From NCBI RefSeq assembly GCF_000972865.1, contig NZ_CP011144.1, positions 3,469,118 through 3,533,117 on the forward strand: a stretch of 64,000 nucleotides of DNA, read 5' to 3'. Below are positions 30,136 through 39,076 of this stretch, in pieces. How positions within the stretch are numbered: position 1 is the stretch's first letter; every line of letters begins with the position of its first letter. The position numbers and the translations under genes were made by a program. The DNA comes from Pseudoxanthomonas suwonensis. GTDB taxonomy: Bacteria; Pseudomonadota; Gammaproteobacteria; Xanthomonadales; Xanthomonadaceae. The notes beneath the pieces are model-generated. The model made no database searches and was not told where the DNA came from. It saw only the letters and a program-made list of their open reading frames with translations.

Positions 30136-31143
30136 TCAGGCCTCGTCGCGCCAGCGGCGCAGGCGGATGGCGGCGGCGATGAAGCCGATGCCGACCAGCG
30201 CGCCGATCCAGAGGTCGGCGGTGGCGAAGGCGTGCCAGCTGCGGGTCAGGTCGATGGCGCCGGCCAGGTCGTCGGGGGTATTGATCGTCACCGAGGTGTC
30301 GATCACCCCGCTGATCGCCGGGTACCAGGCGCCGGGCACCGCGCTCAGCAGGCCGCGGTAGACCAGGGTGTACCAGACCTTGTCGTGGGGCACGTCCACG
30401 CCGGGCAGGATGGTCATCATGCTGATCACCACGCAGGCCAGCAGTGGCACCAGCACCGCCCACAGGAACGGCTTGGAGCGGGCCCAGGCCGAGCAGAACA
30501 TCAGCCAGCCCACGGTCGGCAGCGCCCACAGCATGTACACCGGCAACGAGGCCAGCACGCCGCCGATGATCCGCAGCGGGTGCGACTGGGTGAACACCGC
30601 GTGCGCGGCCGGCAGCCCGTTGACGGTGATGGTCAGCGCCGAGATCACCCACAGCGCCACGCCGATCAGCAGGCCCACGCCGATCGCCCACAGCGGCGCC
30701 AGCACCAGCGCCCAGGCGGCCTTGGACAGCACCATCTGCGAGTCCGACACCGGCAGCGACTTCCAGAACAGCACGCTGCGGTCGCGGCGGTCGTCGTACA
30801 GCGAGCCGAGCGCGTAGAAGAACACCACGAAGGCCAGCACGGTGCAGGCCAGCAGCACGCCGGCCAGCAGCATGCCGTCGCCCATCGCGCCCAGCGCCTG
30901 GCCGACCTGGTGCGAATCGGCGTCGTCGAATACGAATCCGCTGCTGCCCATGCTGCGCCGGGCCGCGATGCTGCCGATCACCGCCAGGATCAGGTTGAGC
31001 CCGACGATGATCGCGCCGGTGATCAGCGGCGCCCAGAAGAAGCCGCCGCGGTTCTCCCAGTATTCGCGCTGCAGCAGCCACTTGAACTTCGCGGTGCCGT
31101 GCGAGGGGTTCGTGGTGGAGGTGATGCCGTTCAGGGCGTTCAT
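30136..31143 (-). CDS. ABC transporter permease
   Basis: 335 aa, six or so transmembrane helices, ABC-2-like permease starting with a cytoplasmic KFKWLLQREYWENRGGFFWAP helix typical of YtrC/YhaP-type exporters. A large extracytoplasmic segment separates the last two helices (HDKVWYTLVYRG...TINTPDDLAGAIDL). It overlaps the ATPase gene by 4 bp. The exported substrate is unknown; related systems respond to cell-wall-active antibiotics or membrane stress. Confidence 0.88.
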   Translation of the reverse strand: MNALNGITSTTNPSHGTAKFKWLLQREYWENRGGFFWAPLITGAIIVGLNLILAVIGSIAARRSMGSSGFVFDDADSHQVGQALGAMGDGMLLAGVLLACTVLAFVVFFYALGSLYDDRRDRSVLFWKSLPVSDSQMVLSKAAWALVLAPLWAIGVGLLIGVALWVISALTITVNGLPAAHAVFTQSHPLRIIGGVLASLPVYMLWALPTVGWLMFCSAWARSKPFLWAVLVPLLACVVISMMTILPGVDVPHDKVWYTLVYRGLLSAVPGAWYPAISGVIDTSVTINTPDDLAGAIDLTRSWHAFATADLWIGALVGIGFIAAAIRLRRWRDEA

Positions 31144-32042
31144 GCGTAAGTCCCCTTCATGATGGCGACGAACAGGTCGGCGAGGCCGGGGTTGCGGGTC
31201 TCGCCCAGCGCGGCCAGCTGCGCCCGTGGGGTGCCGTCATACAGCAGCACGGTCTTGCCGAACGGCAGGCCGCGTTCGTCGATGGGTTTCAGGGCACGGG
31301 CGGACTCGAGCGCGTCGGCGCCCACCAGCACTTCGGTGTAGCGTTCGGCGACCTCGTCCATCGGCGAGGACAGCACGATCCTGCCGTCGCGGATGAACAG
31401 CACGTCGGTGAGGATGTGCTCGATCTCCTCGACCTGGTGGGTGGTGACCAGGATGGTCTTGTCCTCGTCGAAGTAGTCCTCCAGCAGGCGCTGGTAGAAC
31501 TGCTTGCGGTAGAGGATGTCCAGGCCCAGGGTCGGCTCGTCCAGCACCAGCAGGCGCGCGTCGATCGCCATCACCAGGGCCAGGTGCAGCTGCACGATCA
31601 TGCCCTTGGACATCTCGCGCACGCGCAGCTTCGGGTGCAGCTGGGTGTTGGCCAGGAAGCGCTCGCACTTGGCCCGGTCGAAGCGCGGGTGCACGCCGGC
31701 GACGAAGTCGATCGCCTCGCGCACCCGCATCCAGCGCGGCAGCACGGCCACGTCGGCGATGAAGCACACGTCGTTCATCAGCTCGTCGCGCTGGGTGCAG
31801 GGATCCTTGCCCAGCACCGTCAGCTTGCCCTCGAACGGGGTCAGGCCCAGGATCGCCTTCAGCGCTGTGGTCTTGCCGGCGCCGTTGGGGCCGATCAGGC
31901 CGACGATGCGGCCGGCGCCGATGTCGAAGTCGGCCCCTGCGACGGCGACCTTGTTCTTGTAGGCCTTGCGCAGGCCGCGCGCGGAGATGACTGCGCCGGT
32001 GGCCGCGGCGGCGGCGCCGGTATGGGAATCGGCAACGTTCAT
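31140..32042 (-). CDS. ABC transporter ATP-binding protein
   Basis: 300 aa nucleotide-binding subunit. Walker A GPNGAGKTT, signature-like REMSKGMIVQLHLALVMA, Walker B LLVLDEPTLGLD and H-loop TTHQ are intact; the signature motif is MSKGM rather than LSGGQ, as in YtrB-type ATPases. The C-terminal 70 residues are an accessory domain. The start overlaps the GntR stop (TGATG), so translation is coupled to the regulator. Confidence 0.92.
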   Translation of the reverse strand: MNVADSHTGAAAAATGAVISARGLRKAYKNKVAVAGADFDIGAGRIVGLIGPNGAGKTTALKAILGLTPFEGKLTVLGKDPCTQRDELMNDVCFIADVAVLPRWMRVREAIDFVAGVHPRFDRAKCERFLANTQLHPKLRVREMSKGMIVQLHLALVMAIDARLLVLDEPTLGLDILYRKQFYQRLLEDYFDEDKTILVTTHQVEEIEHILTDVLFIRDGRIVLSSPMDEVAERYTEVLVGADALESARALKPIDERGLPFGKTVLLYDGTPRAQLAALGETRNPGLADLFVAIMKGTYA

Positions 32043-32404
32043 CAGTGGTTCCCCGTGGAGTTGAGCAGGTCTTGCAGGGACAGGCCCAGGCGCTGGATGC
32101 GCTCGACCACCGCCGGCCATTCGTCCTTGAGGAAGCGCTCGCGCTCGCTGCTGCGCAGCTGCTTGGATGCCTCCTCGGTCACGAACATGCCCAGGCCGCG
32201 CCGCTTCTCCACCAGGCCCTCGTCGGCCAGTTCCTGGTAGGCGCGCGACACCGTGATCGGGTTCAGCTGGTACTCGGCGGCCACCTGGCGGACCGAGGGC
32301 AGGGCTTCGCCCGGCTTGAGGATTCCGTCGAGCATCATGGCGATCACGCGGTCCTTCAGTTGGCGGTAGATCGGAGCGCCGTCGCTCCACTGGATGTCAC
32401 TCAT
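32042..32404 (-). CDS. GntR-family regulator, YtrA subfamily
   Basis: 120 aa with an N-terminal winged helix (IYRQLKDRVIAMMLDGILK...LPSVRQVAAEYQLNPITVSRAYQELADEGLVEKRRGLGMFV) and only a short helical dimerisation tail, the mark of the YtrA subfamily; it resembles HpaR1 of Xanthomonas campestris. Such repressors usually control their own operon, including the ABC transporter. A matching inverted repeat overlaps the -10 of the operon promoter at 32682-32703. An alternative TTG start at 32410 would overlap the stop of the upstream gene. Confidence 0.9.
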   Translation of the reverse strand: MSDIQWSDGAPIYRQLKDRVIAMMLDGILKPGEALPSVRQVAAEYQLNPITVSRAYQELADEGLVEKRRGLGMFVTEEASKQLRSSERERFLKDEWPAVVERIQRLGLSLQDLLNSTGNH

Positions 32405-32406
32405 GG

Positions 32407-32655
32407 TCAACCCCGTGAGCGCAGGGACTGCGCAAAGGAGAAATAGGGCATGGTCGACGAGGCCCGGAGCCTGCGCGCAGGCCGCTCCGCGGCCGCGTCC
32501 AGGTCCGTGTCGCCGCGCTGCGCGGCGGCCCCGGCAAGTCCATAATCACCACGGCGTCCATCGTGGTCGGGCAGCCACCGGGTCGTTCCCACGATCGCGA
32601 CGGCCAGGCCGACGGCCATGAACCAGGAGCGGTAGGCGGACAGGGTGCGTTTCAT
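32407..32655 (-). CDS. Small membrane protein preceding the GntR gene
   Basis: 82 aa: MKRTLSAYRSWFMAVGLAVA, one hydrophobic segment, then a hydrophilic arginine- and alanine-rich tail. No family recognised. It lies directly downstream of the strong promoter and its TGA overlaps a TTG that could start GntR, so it may serve as a translated leader. Moderate confidence that it is a true protein. Confidence 0.5.
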   Translation of the reverse strand: MKRTLSAYRSWFMAVGLAVAIVGTTRWLPDHDGRRGDYGLAGAAAQRGDTDLDAAAERPARRLRASSTMPYFSFAQSLRSRG

Positions 32656-32681
32656 TGCGGGTGTCCTGCGTTGGGTGACTG

Positions 32682-32721
32682 GTGTTGTATTCAACTATAA
32701 CACCTAAACACAGGGAGTCAA
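32682..32721 (-). promoter_or_regulatory. Sigma-70 promoter with YtrA-type operator
   Basis: On the minus strand TTGACT (32716-32721), 16-bp spacer, TATAGT (32694-32699): the closest match to consensus in the window, in an AT-rich patch. An inverted repeat GTGTTGTA...TATAACAC (32682-32689 and 32696-32703, 7 of 8 positions symmetric) overlaps the -10. Binding here by the YtrA-type regulator would block transcription of the 32655-to-27269 gene row. Confidence 0.8.
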
Positions 32722-32779
32722 CACCCCGGTCACCCAACCAATGGCCTATCCAGCCATATTTCTTCGTAGGGAGCTGCAG

Positions 32780-33343
32780 ATGTCGATCAGGTCCATGATT
32801 CTCAAGGGTTTTCTTCTCGCTGCGGCGGTGCCGGCGGTAGCCGCCGGGCCGGCATTGCTGGACGTGGAATACCGTCCGCTGGCGTCGAAGACGCCGGTCA
32901 ACCTGAACGAGGAGCAGGGCGGCAAGGTGCTGCTGATCGTCAACACCGCCAGCAAGTGCGGCTTCACCCCCCAGTACGAGGGCCTGGAAGCGCTGCAGCA
33001 GCGCTACGGCGCGCGCGGTTTCTCCGTGCTCGGTTTTCCCTCCAACGACTTCAGGGGCCAGGAGCCGGGCAGCGAGGAGCAGATCCAGGAGTTCTGCACG
33101 CTCACCTACGGGGTGAAGTTCCCGATGTACGAGAAAGTGCAGGTGACCGGCCCCGAGGCCACCGCGCTTTACCAGCGCCTGCAGCAGGCCACCGGCGTAT
33201 CACCGGGCTGGAACTTCCACAAGTACCTGGTGTCCCGCGACGGGCGCGTGGTCGGCAACTGGCCGAGCAAGGTCGAACCGGGCGATCCGGCGCTGGTCGC
33301 GGCGATCGAGCGCGAGCTGAAGGCGCCGCCGCCGAAGCGCTGA
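32780..33343 (+). CDS. Exported glutathione peroxidase family protein
   Basis: 187 aa with a signal peptide (MILKGFLLAAAVPAVAAG). Thiol peroxidase of the GPx fold with cysteine in place of selenocysteine: VNTASKCGFTPQYEGL (C60) and GFPSNDFRGQEPG, WNFHKYLVSRDGRVV give the catalytic Cys-Gln-Trp-Asn set. A second cysteine (about residue 108) suggests thioredoxin-type recycling. The ATG at 32780 follows AGGGAG. Export to the periplasm is unusual for E. coli BtuE but common in Xanthomonads. Confidence 0.9.
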   Translation: MSIRSMILKGFLLAAAVPAVAAGPALLDVEYRPLASKTPVNLNEEQGGKVLLIVNTASKCGFTPQYEGLEALQQRYGARGFSVLGFPSNDFRGQEPGSEEQIQEFCTLTYGVKFPMYEKVQVTGPEATALYQRLQQATGVSPGWNFHKYLVSRDGRVVGNWPSKVEPGDPALVAAIERELKAPPPKR

Positions 33344-33431
33344 AGTGCCGACTCCGGATGCCGGTGCGTGCGACAATGCGCGGCCGCCGGCGTTGCCGGA
33401 CCGGAACGGACCACCCTCCAGGAATCAACGA

Positions 33432-34364
33432 ATGAACAACCGCATGCGCGGCGCGCTGGCGTCGCTGGTGATGGGAGCGAGCATGATGGCAGGTACGGCT
33501 GTGGCGCAGGACAAGAGCACCCTGTCCAGCGAGAAGGACAAGGTGAGCTACGCGATCGGCCTCGACGTCGCCCGCTCGTTCCAGCCGATCGGCCAGGACA
33601 TCGACTTCGCCGCGATGCAGCGCGCGGTCGACAATGCGCTGGCCGGCGGCCAGCCGCTGCAGTCGGAGGACCAGGCGCAGGCGACCCACGTGGCGCTGCA
33701 GGCCGCCGTCGCCGCCCGTTCCGGGCAGCGCGTCCCCGGTATGCCGCCGGGCAGCGAGCCGCCGCCGCCGTCCAAGGAGCAGGTCGGGCTGTTGATCGGC
33801 GATCGCATGGTCGGCCCGTCGCTGCTGCCGCTGAAGGGCGAGATCGACGCGGCCGTGATGATGCAGGCGGTGCGCACCACCCTGGGTGGCGGCGGCGCGC
33901 CGCTGATGACCGAGCAGGAGGCGATGGCGACGCTGCAGGCGTTCATGACCCGCCAGCAGCAGGGCGTCGCCGACAGGAACCGCGCCGAGGGCGCCGCGTT
34001 CCTGTCCGCCAACCGTTCGCAGAAGGGCGTGCTGACCACGCCGTCGGGCCTGCAATACATGGTCCTGCGCGAGGGCAGCGGCCCGCGTCCGCTGCCGAGC
34101 GACACCGTGCGGGTCAACTACGAGGGCAAGCTGCTCGACGGTACCGTGTTCGACAGTTCCTATGAGCGTGGCGAAGCGGTCGAATTCCCGCTCAACCGCG
34201 TGATCGCCGGCTGGACCGAGGGCGTCGGGCTGATGCCGGTCGGGTCCAAGTACCGCTTCTGGATCCCGGCGGAACTGGCCTACGGCGCCAGCGGCAGCCC
34301 GCCGACGATCGGCCCGAACGCGACGCTGACCTTCGACGTCGAGCTGCTGGGCATCGCCCGGTAA
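33432..34364 (+). CDS. FKBP-type peptidyl-prolyl isomerase, duplicated N-domain
   Basis: 310 aa, signal peptide ending AVAQ. A periplasmic FkpA/Mip-like isomerase: N-terminal dimerisation helices, long linker helix, C-terminal FKBP domain (about 205-308) with VRVNYEGKLLDGTVFDSSYERG and RVIAGWTEGVGLMPVGSKYRFWIP. The N-domain motif (KVSYAIGLDVARSF...DFAAMQRAVDNALAGG...Q) is followed by a second copy (QVGLLIGDRMVGPS...DAAVMMQAVRTTLGGG), so this domain appears duplicated. Followed 9 bp later by ugd. Confidence 0.9.
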   Translation: MNNRMRGALASLVMGASMMAGTAVAQDKSTLSSEKDKVSYAIGLDVARSFQPIGQDIDFAAMQRAVDNALAGGQPLQSEDQAQATHVALQAAVAARSGQRVPGMPPGSEPPPPSKEQVGLLIGDRMVGPSLLPLKGEIDAAVMMQAVRTTLGGGGAPLMTEQEAMATLQAFMTRQQQGVADRNRAEGAAFLSANRSQKGVLTTPSGLQYMVLREGSGPRPLPSDTVRVNYEGKLLDGTVFDSSYERGEAVEFPLNRVIAGWTEGVGLMPVGSKYRFWIPAELAYGASGSPPTIGPNATLTFDVELLGIAR

Positions 34365-34373
34365 GGAGCCGTC

Positions 34374-35741
34374 GTGCGCGTCGCGATCTTCGGCACCGGC
34401 TACGTGGGCCTGGTCACCGGCGCCTGCCTGGCCGAGGTCGGCCACGAGGTGGTCTGCGTGGACGTGGACGCGGCCAAGGTCGACGGCCTGAACAACGGCG
34501 TGGTTCCGATCTACGAGCCGGGCCTGGCGCCGATGGTCCGAGCCAGCCATGCCGCCGGCCGCCTGCGCTTCACCACCGATGCGGCCGCGGCCATGGCCCA
34601 TGGCGAGTTCGTGTTCATCGCGGTCGGCACGCCGCCGGATGAGGATGGCAGCGCCGACCTGCGGTACGTGCTGGCGGTGGCGCGCACCATCGGCCGGCAC
34701 CTGGAGCGGCCGGCGGTGGTGGTCGGCAAGTCGACCGTGCCGGTGGGCACGGCCGACAAGGTGCGCGCGGCGATCGCCGCCGAACTGGAGGCGCGCGGCG
34801 TCGAGGTGGCCTTCGACGTGGTCTCCAACCCCGAGTTCCTCAAGGAAGGCGATGCGGTGGCCGACTGCATGCGTCCGGACCGGATCGTGGTCGGCGCCGA
34901 CAACCCGGCCGCGGTGGCGCGCATGCGCCGCCTGTACGCGCCGTTCCACCGCAACCGCGACCGCTTCGTGGTGATGGACGTGCGTTCGGCGGAACTGACC
35001 AAGTACGCGGCCAACGCCATGCTGGCGACCAAGATCAGTTTCATGAACGAGATCGCCAACATCGCCGAGCGGGTCGGCGCGGACGTGGAGGCGGTGCGCC
35101 AGGGCATCGGCTCCGACCCGCGGATCGGCTGGCATTTCATCTACCCGGGCGCCGGCTACGGCGGCTCGTGCTTCCCCAAGGACGTGCAGGCGCTGGCCCG
35201 CACCGCCCGCCAGCACGGCCACGGCGCGCAGCTGCTGGAAGCGGTGGAGGCGGTCAACGACCGGCAGAAGGGCCACCTGTTCGAACTGGTCCAGCACCAC
35301 TACGACCGCGGCGAGGACGAGGGCGTGCGCGGCAAGGTGTTCGCGGTGTGGGGGCTGGCGTTCAAGCCCAACACCGACGACATGCGCGAGGCCTCCAGCC
35401 GGCGCCTGCTGGCGCAGCTGTGGGAGGCCGGCGCGAGCGTGCGCGCGTACGACCCCGAGGCGATGGACGAGGCGCGGCGGATCTACGGCGAGCGCGACGA
35501 CCTGGTGCTGTGCGGGTCGGCGCAGGCCGCGCTGGAAGGCGCCGACGCGCTGGCGGTGGTGACTGAATGGAAGGAGTTCCGCAGCCCGGACTTCGCGCGG
35601 CTGCAGGCGGCACTGGGCGACGCGGTGGTGTTCGACGGCCGCAACCTGTACGAGCCTGACGAGGTCGAGGCCGCGGGCCTGGCCTATTACGGCGTCGGCC
35701 GCGGCCGCTCGGTGCGGGTGCCATCGGAGCATGCGCGATGA
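34374..35741 (+). CDS. ugd: UDP-glucose 6-dehydrogenase
   Basis: 455 aa NAD-dependent dehydrogenase making UDP-glucuronate (or GDP-mannuronate) for exopolysaccharide or lipopolysaccharide. N-terminal Rossmann motif [12 protein letters not shown], catalytic C266 in GGSCFPKDV, and the C-terminal domain [22 protein letters not shown]. Start codon is GTG at 34374 with AAGGAG seven bases upstream. The slyX gene overlaps its stop by 4 bp. Confidence 0.95.
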   Translation: MRVAIFGTGYVGLVTGACLAEVGHEVVCVDVDAAKVDGLNNGVVPIYEPGLAPMVRASHAAGRLRFTTDAAAAMAHGEFVFIAVGTPPDEDGSADLRYVLAVARTIGRHLERPAVVVGKSTVPVGTADKVRAAIAAELEARGVEVAFDVVSNPEFLKEGDAVADCMRPDRIVVGADNPAAVARMRRLYAPFHRNRDRFVVMDVRSAELTKYAANAMLATKISFMNEIANIAERVGADVEAVRQGIGSDPRIGWHFIYPGAGYGGSCFPKDVQALARTARQHGHGAQLLEAVEAVNDRQKGHLFELVQHHYDRGEDEGVRGKVFAVWGLAFKPNTDDMREASSRRLLAQLWEAGASVRAYDPEAMDEARRIYGERDDLVLCGSAQAALEGADALAVVTEWKEFRSPDFARLQAALGDAVVFDGRNLYEPDEVEAAGLAYYGVGRGRSVRVPSEHAR

Positions 35742-35986
35742 GCCCGGCGCAGACCGAATTCCCGGGCCTCGGCGGCGGCGGGCTGGAGCAGCGGCTGGTC
35801 GAGCTGGAGACCCGCCTGGCGTTCCAGGAGCATGCCCTGGCCGAACTGAGCGAAGCACTGGCCGAGGCGCGCCTGGAGCGCGCGCGCAGCGACGCGCTGC
35901 TGCAGGCGGTGCTGGCGGACCTGCGCGGACTGCGCGGCGCCCTGTACGCCGACCCGTCCAGTGAGCCGCCGCCGCCGCACTACTGA
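35738..35986 (+). CDS. slyX: SlyX-like protein
   Basis: 82 aa, [27 protein letters not shown] coiled-coil typical of SlyX, with a proline-rich end SEPPPPHY. Function unknown; the family is a short coiled-coil found in many Proteobacteria. Its ATG overlaps the ugd stop (ATGA). Confidence 0.9.
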   Translation: MSPAQTEFPGLGGGGLEQRLVELETRLAFQEHALAELSEALAEARLERARSDALLQAVLADLRGLRGALYADPSSEPPPPHY

Positions 35987-36041
35987 ACGCAGACGATTCC
36001 CCGGGCGGACGCCCGGCCGACGACAGCCCCCACGATCGACG

Positions 36042-36704
36042 ATGACCGACAGCCTCCGCGACCAGCTGCTCCACCTCGGCTTCAAGGCCGCGCCCGCGCC
36101 CGAGCGCAAACCCGGCGGCAACAAGGGCGGCGGCGCGCCGGACGCGCGCGCCAAGGGCGCCCACGGCCGACCTGCGCAAGGCCGGCCCGCGCACGGCAAG
36201 GGCAAGGGCCATCCCGGCGGCAAGGGCGAGGGTGCCGGGCGCGGCCCGCGCGCGCCGGGCCCTTCGCCGGCGCCGTCGGCGCAGATGGACCTGGGCAAGG
36301 CCTTTGCCCTGCGCGCGCAGCAGGAGAAACGCGAGCGGATCGAGGCCGAGCAGCGCAAGCAGGAAGAGGCGCGCCAGCGCCGCGAAGCACGGGCGAAGCT
36401 GGAGCCGCTGCTGCAGGACAGGGCGCTGAACGATCCGGCCGCCGAGATCGCCCGCCACTTCGAGTACGGCGGCAAGATCAAGCGCATCTACGTCACCGAG
36501 GTGCAGCTGAAGGCGCTCAACGCCGGCGCGCTGGGCGTGGTCCAGCTCAACGGCCGCTACCTGCTGGTCGAGGCGGCGGTGCTGGCCGAGGTCGAGTCGG
36601 TGTTCCCGGCCGCGGTGGCGCTGCGGGTGGACCCCGATGCGCCGGCCGCGGACGATCCCTATGCCGATCCGCGCTACCAGGTGCCGGACGACCTGGTCTG
36701 GTGA
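36042..36704 (+). CDS. DUF2058 (YaiL) nucleoprotein
   Basis: 220 aa. N-terminal MTDSLRDQLLHLGFK and C-terminal domain ARHFEYGGKIKRIYVTEVQLKALNAGALGVV...RYLLVEAAVLAEVESVFP identify the YaiL/DUF2058 family, a nucleoprotein/polynucleotide-associated enzyme of unknown activity. Residues 20-80 are a Gly/Lys/Pro-rich basic linker, likely disordered and nucleic-acid-binding. Follows slyX by 55 bp. Confidence 0.9.
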   Translation: MTDSLRDQLLHLGFKAAPAPERKPGGNKGGGAPDARAKGAHGRPAQGRPAHGKGKGHPGGKGEGAGRGPRAPGPSPAPSAQMDLGKAFALRAQQEKRERIEAEQRKQEEARQRREARAKLEPLLQDRALNDPAAEIARHFEYGGKIKRIYVTEVQLKALNAGALGVVQLNGRYLLVEAAVLAEVESVFPAAVALRVDPDAPAADDPYADPRYQVPDDLVW

Positions 36705-36756
36705 GTCGCCTGTTGGAGCGCGCTGGAAGTCCCGGCGGACTCGTCGACCCTCGCCC

Positions 36757-36850
36757 CGTCGTCCCGGCGCACGCCGGGACCCAGCGTCTTTGCTCCATCC
36801 GCCGGCCGATGAAGGCCTAACCGGTTCGCGGCGTGCGCCGGGATGCCGGG
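36757..36850. repeat. Intergenic palindromic repeat, class D
   Basis: CGTCGTCCCGGCGCACGCCG then GGACCCAG (36757-36784) and, 45 bp on, GGCGTGCGCCGGGATGCCGG. Same family as 12044-12071. The 287-bp gap before dapB contains nothing else recognisable, except a TAGCCT box 9 bp before dapB that could be a -10. Confidence 0.75.
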
Positions 36851-36991
36851 TGGTCTGGCTGGCGGCGGCACCGGCGACGGACCGTGCGGCGCATCCGCCC
36901 GCAGTCTGCTCGTCGCGGTCCATGTGGCGGCACGGCCCATCTCCGCCCTCGCTTGCCCCCCGACCTCATCGCCGGCTAGCCTGCGCGACCT

Positions 36992-37717
36992 ATGAGCACG
37001 CCTCTGCGAATCCTCATCCACGGTGCCTCCGGGCGCATGGGCCAGGCCCTGCTGCGCCTGGCCGGCGACGCCCCCGACGCCTGGCAGGTCGTGGCGGCGG
37101 TGACCCGGCGCGCGCCGCCGCAGCGGGTGGTCGACGGCGTGCCGCATTTCGCCGCGGCCGAACTGCACGGCGTGCCCGAGTTCGATGCGGCGGTCGACTT
37201 CAGCCTGCCCGAAGGCTTCGACCCGGTGCTGGCGCTGTGCGTGGCGCGCGGGCATGCGCTGGTGTCGGGTACCACCGGCCTGGAGCCGGCGCAGCGCCAG
37301 GCGCTGGAGGCCGCGGCGGCGCGCATCCCACTGCTGTGGGCCTCCAACTTCAGCGTCGGCGTGGCCGCGCTCAACGAACTGGTCGAACGTGCCGCCGGCG
37401 CGCTGCCGGGCTGGGACTGCGACATCGTCGAGTCGCACCACGTGCACAAGAAGGACGCGCCCTCGGGCACCGCGCTGACCCTGGGCGAATCGGCGCAGCG
37501 GGGCGGGGCGCAGCCGCGCTACGCCAGCCTGCGCGCCGGCGACATCGTGGGTGAGCACCTGGTCCAGTTTGCCGGGCAGGGCGAGCGGATCGAACTGGTC
37601 CACCGCGCCACCAACCGCGACATCTTCGCCCGCGGCGCGCTGCAGGCCGCCACGCGCCTCGCCGGCCGCCCGCCGGGGCTGTACAGCATGCGCGGGCTGC
37701 TGTTCGGCGCGGGCTGA
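36992..37717 (+). CDS. dapB: 4-Hydroxy-tetrahydrodipicolinate reductase
   Basis: 241 aa enzyme of lysine and diaminopimelate synthesis, reducing HTPA with NAD(P)H. N-terminal [11 protein letters not shown] nucleotide motif, active-site [15 protein letters not shown] with the His pair and Lys, [10 protein letters not shown]. Shorter than E. coli DapB (273 aa), a common compact form. It is followed by the carA operon, a typical neighbour in Xanthomonads. Confidence 0.95.
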   Translation: MSTPLRILIHGASGRMGQALLRLAGDAPDAWQVVAAVTRRAPPQRVVDGVPHFAAAELHGVPEFDAAVDFSLPEGFDPVLALCVARGHALVSGTTGLEPAQRQALEAAAARIPLLWASNFSVGVAALNELVERAAGALPGWDCDIVESHHVHKKDAPSGTALTLGESAQRGGAQPRYASLRAGDIVGEHLVQFAGQGERIELVHRATNRDIFARGALQAATRLAGRPPGLYSMRGLLFGAG

Positions 37718-37779
37718 ACGCGCGCCGCCTTCGTATTCAGCGAAGCATTCCCGGCGTTTCCTTTTGGGGACTCGGCCGG

Positions 37780-37785
37780 TACAAT
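37780..37785 (+). promoter_or_regulatory. Possible -10 of the carA operon
   Basis: TACAAT, 120 bp upstream of the carA start. A CCGGCTC/GAGCCGG hairpin (about 37849-37872) lies in the presumed leader. The -35 region is not consensus. Confidence 0.45.
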
Positions 37786-37905
37786 TCCCGCTCGCCTGTT
37801 ACCCCACGCCCCGGACCGGAGAGATGCCGCGTCCGTGGTTTCTTGCAGCCCGGCTCCGACGAAGCCGAGCCGGCGACAGGGCTCCCCCACACCAAGGCGA
37901 ACGAC

Positions 37906-39027
37906 GTGACCCAACCCGCAATCCTCGTCCTCGAAGACGGCACCGTATTCGAGGGCGAATCCGTAGGCGCCAGCGGCCTGTCGGTCGGCGAGGTGGTGTT
38001 CAACACCGCCATGACCGGCTACCAGGAGATCGTCACCGACCCCTCCTATGCCCGCCAGCTGGTCACGCTGACCTACCCGCACATCGGCAACACCGGCTGC
38101 ACCGGCCAGGACGACGAGGCCGCCAGGGTCTGGTCGGCCGGCCTGATCGTGCGCGACGTGCCGCGCCGTCCCAGCAGCTGGCGCAGCGAGGCGCCGCTGC
38201 AGGACTGGCTGGCTGCGCGTGGCGTAGTCGCCATCGCCGGGATCGACACCCGCAAGCTGACCCGCCTCCTGCGCGAGCGCGGCGCCCAGAACGGCGCGCT
38301 GATGGCCGGGGAGACGGTCGATGTGGAGCAGGCGCTGGAAGCGGCGCGCAAGTTCCCCGGCCTGAAGGGCATGGACCTGGCCAAGGTGGTCAGCACCGAC
38401 AAGCCGTACCCGTGGCGCGAAGGCCAGCTGGACCTGGACAGCGGCGAGTTCGCCGCCGCCGAACCCCGGCTCAAGGTGGTTGCCTACGACTTCGGAGTGA
38501 AGCTCAACATCCTGCGCATGCTCGCCGAGCGCGGCTGCGACGTGACCGTGGTGCCGGCGCAGACGCCGGCGGCCGAAGTGCTGGCGATGGCGCCGGCCGG
38601 GGTGTTCATGTCCAACGGCCCGGGCGACCCGGCGCCGTGCGACTACGCGATCGCCGCGATCCGCGAGTTCGTGGCCGCCAGGCTGCCGTTGTTCGGCATC
38701 TGCCTGGGCCACCAGCTGCTGGCGCTGGCCGCCGGTGCGCAGACCGTGAAGATGGCCCACGGCCACCACGGCGCCAACCATCCGGTGATCGACCTGGACA
38801 GCGGCCGGGTGATGATCACCTCGCAGAACCATGGCTTCGCCGTGGACGAATCGACGCTGCCCGGCAATGTCCGGGTCACCCACCGCTCGCTGTTCGACGG
38901 CACCAACCAGGGCATCGAGCTGACCGACGCGCCGGCGTTCTCGTTCCAGGGCCATCCCGAGGCTTCGCCCGGCCCGCACGACGTGGCGCCGCTGTTCGAC
39001 CGTTTCGTGGCGTCGATGGCGGGCTGA
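37906..39027 (+). CDS. carA: Carbamoyl-phosphate synthase small subunit
   Basis: 373 aa glutaminase subunit supplying ammonia to CarB for arginine and pyrimidine synthesis. N-terminal CarA domain [16 protein letters not shown]-terminal class I amidotransferase domain with nucleophile C266 in [10 protein letters not shown] and the His-Glu pair in [13 protein letters not shown] at 37906 with AAGGCGAAC upstream gives the family start (M)[11 protein letters not shown]. Its partner carB is separated from it by a 1.9-kb peptidase gene. Confidence 0.95.
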   Translation: MTQPAILVLEDGTVFEGESVGASGLSVGEVVFNTAMTGYQEIVTDPSYARQLVTLTYPHIGNTGCTGQDDEAARVWSAGLIVRDVPRRPSSWRSEAPLQDWLAARGVVAIAGIDTRKLTRLLRERGAQNGALMAGETVDVEQALEAARKFPGLKGMDLAKVVSTDKPYPWREGQLDLDSGEFAAAEPRLKVVAYDFGVKLNILRMLAERGCDVTVVPAQTPAAEVLAMAPAGVFMSNGPGDPAPCDYAIAAIREFVAARLPLFGICLGHQLLALAAGAQTVKMAHGHHGANHPVIDLDSGRVMITSQNHGFAVDESTLPGNVRVTHRSLFDGTNQGIELTDAPAFSFQGHPEASPGPHDVAPLFDRFVASMAG

Positions 39028-39076
39028 GGCCCGCCGCGTGCCTTGCGCTGGATCCACAAAGATCAGGAGTAAAGGA

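Noticed and set aside
33102..36923. Very long minus-strand open frame (about 1270 codons) opposite the FKBP-ugd-yaiL genes
   Set aside because: It mirrors well-supported genes on the plus strand; high GC keeps antisense frames open, and the product has no motif. The same holds for the long antisense frames opposite pbpC, carB, sucA and recJ.
39050..39059. ATCCACAAAG before the S9 peptidase gene matching the end of lpd
   Set aside because: Ten bases only, no palindrome around it; likely chance.
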